Positions 1 to 5,476 of a stretch of DNA of 10,614 nucleotides are shown here, piece by piece (the first letter of the stretch is position 1; each line of letters starts with the position of its first letter). Position numbers and translations under genes: made by a program. The notes under the pieces are model-generated. The model was not told where the DNA came from. It made no database searches and saw only the letters and a list, made by a program, of their open reading frames with translations. Origin of the DNA: JAKLIH01 sp964618955. Lineage in GTDB: Bacteria > Patescibacteriota > Minisyncoccia > UBA6257 > JAKLIH01. The stretch covers positions 1 through 10,614 of the forward strand of contig CAZUBO010000020.1 of assembly GCA_964618955.1 (NCBI GenBank), in the 5' to 3' direction.

Positions 1-2
1 AT

Positions 3-929
3 CCTACAACGTATAAGAATACTGATGGTACTGGCTGAATACCTATCAACTTTACAGTTGTTGGATCCAATAGATATCTATCAAGTCTTCCTATTGATCC
101 AGTCAATAACAATTCTTTCTTCTATACCTACTATTCAGGAGGATCCTATGAATTAACTGCCATCCTTTCAAATCCCAATAAGAACTCCATTAATGATGAA
201 GGAAGTCTTACATCAACCTTTGAGATTGGTAGTCCTAATAGAACCTTTAATACTCCACTACAACGTGATAAGAATCTCATTGCCTTTTGAAAATTTGATG
301 AAGCAACAGGCTCTGCTCTTGACTACTCTGGTAATGGACTTACTGGAACTCTTTCTGGACCTGAAAGACAAACTACTATTGGTACTAACAAAGCTATGTA
401 CTATGATGCATCAGGAACTGACTATATCTCAACATCTGCATTTGCAATTCCTAATACGGGGGTCATTAGCGTAGAGACATGGATGAAGAGCCAAATTAAT
501 GGAACCCAAGTAATATTGGGCGATAATGGATGAAGTATTACGACGGGATATTTTTGGATGAGAAGGTATCTTAATACTAATAATTTAACTTATTCTTATG
601 CTGACGGAACATCTTCGCCAAACCCTACTTTTACTAATTTCTTCCAAAATCTAGATAATCAATGAATTCATATAATAGTAACTTGCAATTATGCTAATAA
701 AACATTGAAAGCTTATAGAAATGGAATTCAATTTGGAACCACTCAAAATCTTACAGGTACTCCAGCATTTCCATTAGCTAATAGAGTAAAATATATTGGT
801 TCATTTGATAATAACGCTAGCGGTATTACCGACGGCTCTCTTGATGAAGTAAGAATATATAATAGAGGATTGAGTGATGAAGAGGTAGCCCAGCATTATA
901 CGTCGACGAAAGGAGAATTTGGATTATAA
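3..929 (+). CDS. Pilin-like protein with C-terminal LamG domain, 5' partial
   Basis: The frame is open from the window edge, giving the last 308 residues; the start lies upstream. The first ~75 residues resemble the C-terminal part of CPR pseudopilin-like proteins: a TGW-IPINF stretch, then LSSLPIDPVN, then YELTAILSN. From about position 270 a LamG/concanavalin-type beta-sandwich begins with LIAFWKFDEATGS, passes through NQWIHIIVT and ends with GSLDEVRIYNRGLSDEEV, all standard LamG landmarks. Such proteins are usually exported and surface-exposed, with LamG binding sugars or proteins; the ligand cannot be told here. Four Trp are UGA (36, 288, 531, 663) and two are UGG. The UGA codons sit at the conserved LamG Trp sites and in the pilin TGW motif. 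It ends 9 nt before the rsmI-like gene, so co-transcription is likely. The family call is solid; the pilin link is inference. Confidence 0.85.
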
Positions 930-938
930 AATAAAATT

Positions 939-1601
939 ATGAAAACAATCTATGTGGTGGGAACACCAATCGGAAATTTAAAAGATATGACGAATCGAGC
1001 TGTAGAAACATTACAAAATGTCGATATTGTTTTTTCAGAGACGCCAAGAACAACAATGAAGTTGCTAGCATATTTTGAAATTAAAAAACCAGTATATGCG
1101 TTTTTTCAAAATCCAACTGAAAAACAAACAGAAGATATGTTGAAGATTTTGGATACCAAGGACATTGCTTTAGTGAGCGAAGCAGGAACTCCAGGAGTAT
1201 CAGATCCAGGAAATAAATTAATTAGTGAGATTTTGAAGAAAGATAATTCGATAAAGATAATACCAATACCAGGAGTATCGGCGATAACTACAGCTATAAG
1301 CGTATCGGGAGTTAATTCTCAGAAGTTTGCTTTTTTTGGTTTTGTACCAAAAACTAAAAAGAATAAATTCTGAAAAGAAATTAGTGATTTTGATGGATTG
1401 GCAATTTTTTTTGAATCGCCATTTCGAATTAAAAAAACTTTGTTTGAGATCAAAGAAAAAGTTGAAAACAAAAAGCAAATTTTAATTTTTAGAGAATTAA
1501 CTAAGATATATGAAGAAGTTGTTCGAACTAATTTTGAGAATTTGGAAGTCGATATTTCAGGGTTGAAAGAGAAGGGGGAGTTTACAATATTAGTAATTTA
1601 A
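939..1601 (+). CDS. rsmI: 16S rRNA 2'-O-methyltransferase RsmI (short form)
   Basis: SAM-dependent tetrapyrrole-methylase-fold enzyme. Known RsmI methylates the ribose of C1402 in 16S rRNA, at the ribosomal P site. The 220-aa product starts MKTIYVVGTPIGNLKDMT, the hallmark N-terminus, followed by SEAGTPGVSDPG (about residues 79-90), IPGVSA, FFGFVP, FFESPFRIKKTL and FRELTKIYEE. The frame crosses UGA at 1371 (FWKE), so under the standard code it would split into two ORFs. Two oddities: the usual AEDTR near residue 34 reads SETPR, and the protein stops at GEFTILVI, lacking the small C-terminal domain of typical ~280-aa RsmI. It lies 9 nt after the LamG gene and 10 nt before the DUF59 gene, consistent with an operon. 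No Shine-Dalgarno is visible before the ATG. Confidence 0.92.
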
Positions 1602-1611
1602 ATTTAAAAAT

Positions 1612-1893
1612 ATGAAAAAACCAACAATTAAAAATGTAAAGACTTTATTGATGAAAGTTATAGATCCGGAATTGGGAATTGACATTGTTAGTTTAGGGTT
1701 TATTAAGAAGATTGAAATTTTGAAGAGTAAAATTAAAATTTCAATGGTTTTGACTTTTAGTGGTTGTCCATTCATTCCTATGATGGTGTCAGAAATGCAA
1801 AAAGTAATTGAAAATGAATATTCTGAATATGTCGTAGAAGTGAAGATTTTAAAACAAAAATGAAGTCCACCGAAGAATTTAAAAATTAAATAA
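1612..1893 (+). CDS. MIP18/DUF59 family protein (SufT/PaaD-like)
   Basis: A 93-aa protein of the MIP18 (DUF59) family, whose characterised members help mature Fe-S clusters (SufT, MIP18) or belong to the phenylacetyl-CoA oxygenase system (PaaD). Visible landmarks are VIDPELGIDIVSLGFI at about residues 16-31 and LTFSGCPF near residue 50, whose Cys is the conserved family cysteine. UGA at 1861 is read through as Trp in KWSPPKNLK, matching the Trp-Ser/Thr-Pro ending of many family members; with UGA as stop this tail would be lost. No suf or phenylacetate genes are in the window, so the exact role is open; a general Fe-S maturation role is inference. Spacing is 10 nt from rsmI and 7 nt to the aminotransferase. 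Confidence 0.85.
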
Positions 1894-1900
1894 AACATAT

Positions 1901-2740
1901 ATGGATAATTTATACTGTTATTTAAACGGTAAGATTTTAAAACTTAAGGATACGAAGATCTCTCCATTGGACTTGGGATTTTCTAGAGGTTATGCAATTA
2001 CAGAAGTTTTGAGAGCTGATAATTCAAAGATATTTTTGTTTGATGAACATTATAAAAGGTTAATGAAGGCAGTAAAGTCTTTGAGATTGAATTTAAAAGA
2101 ATCTAAGACAGAAATCAAAAAAATAATGGAAACTTTGATGAAAAAGAACAAAGTTAAGGATGCGAAGTTAAGATTGGTTTTGAGTGCTGGGATTGGCAAG
2201 ACGGATTTAGATTTAGGATCGGATCAGACTTTGTTTGTTTTGGCTGAAAAAGCCCCAGTCTATCCTAAGGAATACTATACTAAAGGAATTAAATTAATTA
2301 GTGTTAATTTTAAACGAAATTTAAATGACGTAAAGTCTGTTGACTATATTGAAGCAATAAGGAATAGAAAATTAATGTTTGCTAAAGGGGCTCATGAGAT
2401 ACTATATATTGCTAATAACAAAGTTTTGGAATGCTCTACTAGTAATATCTTTATGTTTAAGAAGGGGATATTAGTTACTCCAGATAATGGAGTATTATTT
2501 GGAGTTACTAGAGGGTTGGTTTTAAAAGTAGCTAAAAAAGCTTTTAAAATTGAGATGAGAGAGATTGGTTTTGAAGAATTATTGAAGGCTGATGAAGTAT
2601 TCATTACCGCTACTTCTAAAGAGATAATACCAATAGTCAAAATTGATAGTAATATTATTACTAAGGGGAAGGTAGGGGAGAATACTAAAAAAATGATGGA
2701 ATTGTTTAAGGTTGAGAAGGAAAAGATACTTAAAAGTTAG
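1901..2740 (+). CDS. Class IV PLP-dependent aminotransferase
   Basis: A 279-aa cytosolic fold-type IV PLP enzyme, the superfamily of branched-chain aminotransferase (IlvE), D-amino acid transaminase and aminodeoxychorismate lyase (PabC). Landmarks: an N-terminal YLNGKI, then SPLDLGFSRGYAITEVLR; FDEHYKRL near residues 47-54; the likely PLP-binding Lys145 in DVKSVDYIEA; the cofactor-contacting ECSTSNIF at 177-184; GVTRGLVL at 201-208; and DEVFITATSKEI near 231-242. Length is typical. Nothing decides between branched-chain, D-amino acid or PabC activity, and no biosynthetic partners are present, so only the superfamily is named. The ATG follows the DUF59 stop by 7 nt with no Shine-Dalgarno. It contains no Trp codon. 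No convincing terminator follows; the next gene has its own promoter. Confidence 0.88.
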   Translation: MDNLYCYLNGKILKLKDTKISPLDLGFSRGYAITEVLRADNSKIFLFDEHYKRLMKAVKSLRLNLKESKTEIKKIMETLMKKNKVKDAKLRLVLSAGIGKTDLDLGSDQTLFVLAEKAPVYPKEYYTKGIKLISVNFKRNLNDVKSVDYIEAIRNRKLMFAKGAHEILYIANNKVLECSTSNIFMFKKGILVTPDNGVLFGVTRGLVLKVAKKAFKIEMREIGFEELLKADEVFITATSKEIIPIVKIDSNIITKGKVGENTKKMMELFKVEKEKILKS

Positions 2741-2745
2741 TACCC

Positions 2746-2774
2746 TTGCGAAATTAGCAATAATATGTTAATAT
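2746..2774 (+). promoter_or_regulatory. Sigma70-type promoter for bL28
   Basis: TTGCGA (2746-2751), a 17-nt spacer and TAATAT (2769-2774), with an extended -10 TG at 2766-2767. The predicted start is near 2781, about 27 nt before the bL28 ATG. It begins just after the aminotransferase stop, so bL28 can be transcribed independently. The boxes are not perfect consensus. Confidence 0.5.
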
Positions 2775-2807
2775 TTATTTAATTAACCAAATCCTAATAA
2801 ATGTATT

Positions 2808-3005
2808 ATGGCTCAAATCTGCAATAACTGTGGCAAAGGCCGCAATAAAGCCGTTTCTTGAAAAAAGATTATGTCAAAATTAGATCCTACTAAAAGATAT
2901 TTTCAAAAACCTAATCTTCATAAAGTTCAATTGACTACTGGTCACAAAGTAAGAGTTTGTACCAAATGTCAACGAAAACTTACTGCAGGGAACAAAATAA
3001 AATAG
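2808..3005 (+). CDS. rpmB: 50S ribosomal protein bL28, zinc-binding form
   Basis: A 65-aa protein beginning MAQICNNCGKG. Two Cys pairs, Cys5/Cys8 and Cys51/Cys54 (VCTKC), make a plausible zinc ribbon of the Cys-plus type of bL28, a small protein of the large ribosomal subunit. The middle, TKRYFQKPNLHKVQL, matches the bL28 signature TKRxFxPNLxxV. Codon 18 is UGA (2859), read as Trp in AVSWKK; with UGA as stop only 17 residues would remain, which is strong evidence for recoding because the rest of the family signature lies after it. The ATG at 2808 is chosen because an ATG seven bases earlier is out of frame. No Shine-Dalgarno is seen. The gene is monocistronic, with its own promoter and a strong terminator. 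Confidence 0.88.
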
Positions 3006-3007
3006 AA

Positions 3008-3046
3008 TTAAGCTTCAAAATTAAGTTTTTGAAGCTTAATTTTTTG
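3008..3046 (+). terminator. Rho-independent terminator after bL28
   Basis: A perfect 13-bp stem (3008-3020 with 3027-3039), a 6-nt loop and a run of six T (3040-3045). It starts 3 nt after the bL28 stop. Confidence 0.88.
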
Positions 3047-3047
3047 T

Positions 3048-3077
3048 TTGCAAAAGAATAGGGAAATGTGATATAAT
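3048..3077 (+). promoter_or_regulatory. Extended -10 promoter for the membrane-protein pair
   Basis: A consensus TATAAT at 3072-3077 preceded by TG at 3069-3070 (extended -10), with a weak -35 TTGCAA at 3048-3053 and an 18-nt spacer. A second TATAAT at 3083-3088 could be an alternative -10. The predicted start is about 25 nt before the ATG at 3109. Confidence 0.68.
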
Positions 3078-3108
3078 ATGAGTATAATTAAAATATTAAA
3101 TTAATAAT

Positions 3109-3408
3109 ATGGAAAAACAAAAAGTTGATTGGAAATGAGCAGGGTCTTTTTTAGCGATATTTTTAATTATCGTTGTTACTGCAACATTAAGCTATTCTTG
3201 CTATAGTACTTGCGATAGTTTCAGTTGTTTTAGTTGCACAATATTGCCAGGTATATTTTTTGTAGCAGCTATTTTATCACTAGTCAAATTGTTAATAAGT
3301 TTTATGCTTATAAGAGATAAAATTTTAAGAAGAAAACAAGTTAAGCATGCGGTTTTACTATTTGTTATATCAATGATTGGATTTTTATTAAATTCTATAC
3401 ATGGATAA
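3109..3408 (+). CDS. Small membrane protein with a Cys-rich loop, unknown function
   Basis: A 99-aa protein not recognised as a named family. It begins MEKQKVDWKWAGSF and appears to have three hydrophobic segments (about 12-29, 45-66 and 81-95). Between the first two is a short Ser/Cys-rich loop with Cys31, Cys35, Cys40 and Cys43, and the basic stretch RDKILRRKQVKH lies between the second and third. Four closely spaced cysteines at a membrane edge could bind a metal or form disulfides; this is inference. Trp8 is UGG and Trp10 is UGA (3136), so both codons occur two residues apart. No Shine-Dalgarno is visible. The next membrane gene starts 34 nt downstream, so the two probably share the promoter at 3048-3077. 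Confidence 0.75.
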
Positions 3409-3442
3409 TTTTTTGTTTTAATAATATAATTAAATTATAAAT

Positions 3443-4012
3443 ATGGAAAATAAAAACATTGCTTTTATAGGTATTATAGCTTATATATTATGGCTCGCAA
3501 TTTCTAACATAGGTCAATTCGGCATAAACTTTCTATCAATTATTTATTTTGGATTTACATGTGTTGTTTCTTTATTTGTCGGTATGTTCTTATTCAAATT
3601 ATGAAATAAATATATATATTTTGGTTTGCTAAGTATTATGTTGTTTGCGTTAACAGTTTTAATATTTTCAGAAGCCAGTTCCTTATATAATAGTACAATA
3701 TATTATATAGTAGACGCTATAATACCTAATACTTTGACTTATAATGTTCCCATTATTAATCCAATTGTTTCGATAATGTCATTAGCTTTTATTTTTTCGG
3801 CGATATCTCGTCTCAGAGAGAAAAAGCAGACAAGATTTTTATTGATATTATTCATTGGTTCAATGTTCCTTTCTTTATATTCTCAATTTTCTTCATTGCA
3901 AGACGAGGCGATTCTTTTGCCTATTATTGGTAACATAACGTATTTTGTTATATATTTTTTAGTTGTAGCATATTTATTAGGTTTCATATATAAAGATAAA
4001 ACAGTAAGTTAA
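3443..4012 (+). CDS. Multi-pass membrane protein, unknown function
   Basis: A 189-aa hydrophobic protein with no recognised family. It starts MENKNIAFIGIIAYILW and shows about five to six membrane-spanning stretches: about 6-21, 28-50, 55-72, a long segment near 91-115 ending in the basic SRLREKKQTR, then about 122-140 and 155-178. The frame reads through UGA at 3602 as Trp (FKLWNKY) and also has one UGG. The upstream ATG at 3443 is chosen over an internal ATG at 3626 because the earlier frame encodes a clear membrane helix and follows the preceding stop by only 34 nt. It ends about 107 nt from the convergent nucleotidyltransferase-like gene. No catalytic motif was seen, and the operon partner is also a membrane protein. 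Confidence 0.72.
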
Positions 4013-4118
4013 TATTATGCTCATAACTTAACAATATATACCGGATTATTAATTAAAATAGTTCTGACTTCATCGAGTAGGGTCTGTGCAAAAAATATAC
4101 TTGAAAAAGTGTGTTTTT

Positions 4119-4607
4119 CTAATAGAGATGCTGTTTTATAAGAAGAATTTTTTGTTTGTCTTCTTTATTCTTTTTTTGTTTTCGATATTTATTAAGAAGT
4201 CCTTTTTCATAAATATCTAGGTATTGGTTTAAAGACAGATTATAATATTCGACGGATTCCAATTTTTCTTTTTTGAATTGATTTTTATTGATATCGGTGA
4301 GTTTTTGTATGTCGCTGATTTTTAAGATAGATATTGGAATGTTGTGACCATTAAATTCTTGCCAGTGGGTGGCGTCAATTTCGTAGTCCAAGCTAGGCAT
4401 GATATTGTTTTTAATATTGTCTCAGTTATTAGCGAATTCTTCATTAGAAATGATGAGATCTAGGTCATTAATAATTCCTTGCTCGCCGATAAGTAAACTT
4501 AACCCAAAAGAACCATAGATAATTGGTAGTATGTTTATTTTATTTAATTCTTTAGTAAGTTTTAAGAATATATCTAAAACTTCTTGATTGTGTGGCAACT
4601 TGAACAT
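4119..4607 (-). CDS. Small nucleotidyltransferase-like protein
   Basis: A 162-aa minus-strand protein. Residues 30-52 read IYGSFGLSLLIGEQ then GIINDLDLII. This is the Gly-Ser motif (G32, S33) followed by Asp-x-Asp (D48, D50), as in the minimal nucleotidyltransferase (pol-beta) fold. A weaker acidic position may lie in LDYEIDATHW near residues 77-86. A Lys-rich C-terminal tail follows. UGA on the minus strand (4422-4424) is read as Trp in NNWDN, joining two otherwise separate ORFs; THW uses UGG. Such small proteins often act on tRNA, antibiotics or toxin partners, but no HEPN-like partner lies beside it, so the substrate is unknown. It is divergent from the 197-aa gene and convergent with the membrane-protein operon. 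The fold call is moderate; the function is not assigned. Confidence 0.7.
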
Positions 4608-4664
4608 ATTTGCTATTTTAATTAGTTTTTTGTATAACTATATTGTACGATATTTTATATAAAA

Positions 4665-4687
4665 AAGCCATATGGGCTATTTTTTGA
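4665..4687. other. Hairpin with flanking A/T runs in the divergent intergenic region
   Basis: AGCC and GGCT form a 4-bp core around ATATG, extended by an A-run and T-run with one bulged base. It lies between the start of the minus-strand gene and the promoter of the 197-aa gene. It could be a weak terminator limiting read-through in either direction, but no gene clearly ends here. Confidence 0.25.
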
Positions 4688-4689
4688 AT

Positions 4690-4718
4690 TTGACTAATAA
4701 AGAAGAATATGATTAAAT
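4690..4718 (+). promoter_or_regulatory. Promoter for the 197-aa gene
   Basis: TTGACT (4690-4695), a 17-nt spacer and TTAAAT (4713-4718), with an extended -10 TG at 4710-4711. The predicted start is near 4725, leaving a ~28-nt leader that carries the Shine-Dalgarno. Confidence 0.5.
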
Positions 4719-4741
4719 ACTATTAGTTTTTCAAAAAATTT

Positions 4742-4749
4742 AAGGGGGG
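4742..4749 (+). promoter_or_regulatory. Strong purine-rich ribosome binding site
   Basis: AAGGGGGG ends 3 nt before the ATG at 4753. It is the only clear Shine-Dalgarno-like site in the window; all other genes start after A/T-rich sequence. It fixes the start codon of the 197-aa gene. Confidence 0.65.
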
Positions 4750-4752
4750 AAA

Positions 4753-5346
4753 ATGAAAATATTGCGTTCTATAACGGTCAATGAGATGATATCTCAATAC
4801 TTATTAAACGAGTTTTATTCAGATTGTTTTAATAAGTCGATTGTCAAGCAATTAAAAGATTTGGGACTTAGCCAGGATATTATATTAAATCCTGATATTA
4901 ATGATGAAGTTCAAAACGACTTTAGAGGAAGAATTTTAACTGGGTATAGAGGTTTTGCAAACAAAACGTTTATGTTTGAAAACTTTCCATCTGAAGTTGA
5001 GTGGACAAGGGCATTAATTAATCAAGATGAAATATTCCGAATTCAATATATTAATTCGGAAGATTGGATTGAGCTTGCTGGTGGAACTAGAAGTCCTAAG
5101 GAAGCGTCTTTAAACATTAGGTATGAATTAAAATCTTTTAATCCTAAGATAGTTGAAGCTGCTGAGTCTTTACGAATGGGGAATATTTTTAATACTCTCA
5201 TTTTGGTTACAGATCATCATAAGCTAATTATACTAGATGGTCACCTGCGAATTACAGCTTATATGTTGGAGCCAGATTTAATACCGCATTCATTAGAGGT
5301 AATTGTAGGGTTTTCTCCTAAGCTTAGCAATTGGATTTATTATTAG
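4753..5346 (+). CDS. Protein with ParB-like GHxR motif, unknown function
   Basis: A 197-aa, probably soluble protein of no named family that I can identify. The C-terminal part reads LILVTDHHKLIILDGHLRIT (about 149-168), then an acidic stretch, LEVIVGFSPKLSNW and the end. The DGHLR motif (162-166) followed by Ala-Tyr resembles the GxRR/GHxR core of ParB/sulfiredoxin-fold proteins, so a ParB-like domain is a reasonable guess. The N-terminal half, including FRGRILTGYRGFANKTF and a Trp-containing EVEWTRAL, has no motif I recognise. It stands alone, with its own promoter, an unusually strong Shine-Dalgarno and a terminator. All three Trp codons are UGG, unlike the UGA-rich neighbours, which together with the ribosome binding site hints at acquisition from a standard-code donor; three codons is a small sample. 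Confidence 0.72.
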   Translation: MKILRSITVNEMISQYLLNEFYSDCFNKSIVKQLKDLGLSQDIILNPDINDEVQNDFRGRILTGYRGFANKTFMFENFPSEVEWTRALINQDEIFRIQYINSEDWIELAGGTRSPKEASLNIRYELKSFNPKIVEAAESLRMGNIFNTLILVTDHHKLIILDGHLRITAYMLEPDLIPHSLEVIVGFSPKLSNWIYY

Positions 5347-5358
5347 AGCAAATCCGAA

Positions 5359-5388
5359 AAGAGGGTGTTGGATTTCCAATACCCTCTT
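5359..5388 (+). other. Long hairpin downstream of the 197-aa gene
   Basis: A 13-bp stem (5359-5371 with 5376-5388, one G-U pair) and a 4-nt loop, starting 13 nt after the stop. There is no T-run directly after it, so it may act as a 3' stabiliser or a first pause before the true terminator at 5402. Confidence 0.55.
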
Positions 5389-5401
5389 AGACATTTTTTA
5401 A

Positions 5402-5430
5402 AACAAGAGTTTAGCTCTTGTTATTTTTTT
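5402..5430 (+). terminator. Rho-independent terminator
   Basis: An 8-bp stem AACAAGAG/CTCTTGTT (5402-5409, 5415-5422), a 5-nt loop and a run of seven T (5424-5430). It ends transcription of the 197-aa gene just before the pilB promoter. Confidence 0.85.
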
Positions 5431-5436
5431 GTTTTC

Positions 5437-5465
5437 TTGATATGATTTTAGTGATTAAATATATT
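5437..5465 (+). promoter_or_regulatory. Promoter for tandem pilB, near-leaderless
   Basis: TTGATA (5437-5442), a 17-nt spacer and TATATT (5460-5465), five of six matches in each box. The expected start, about 7 nt after the -10, is near 5472, only about 5 nt before the ATG at 5477. There is no room for a Shine-Dalgarno, so the mRNA would be almost leaderless. Confidence 0.62.
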
Positions 5466-5476
5466 AGAAAAGACAT

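Noticed and set aside
939..1601. rsmI as a pseudogene split by an in-frame stop
   Set aside because: The stop is UGA, the reading frame continues with conserved RsmI motifs after it, and the same pattern occurs in nine other genes. Recoding explains all of them.
4005..4030. Terminator after the second membrane protein
   Set aside because: TAAGTTA/TAACTTA pair, but the stem is 7 bp of mostly A-T with a 12-nt loop and no T-run.
4013..4118. Gene or element in the gap between the convergent genes
   Set aside because: No ORF, promoter or clear hairpin was found beyond a weak A/T stem near 4103-4119.
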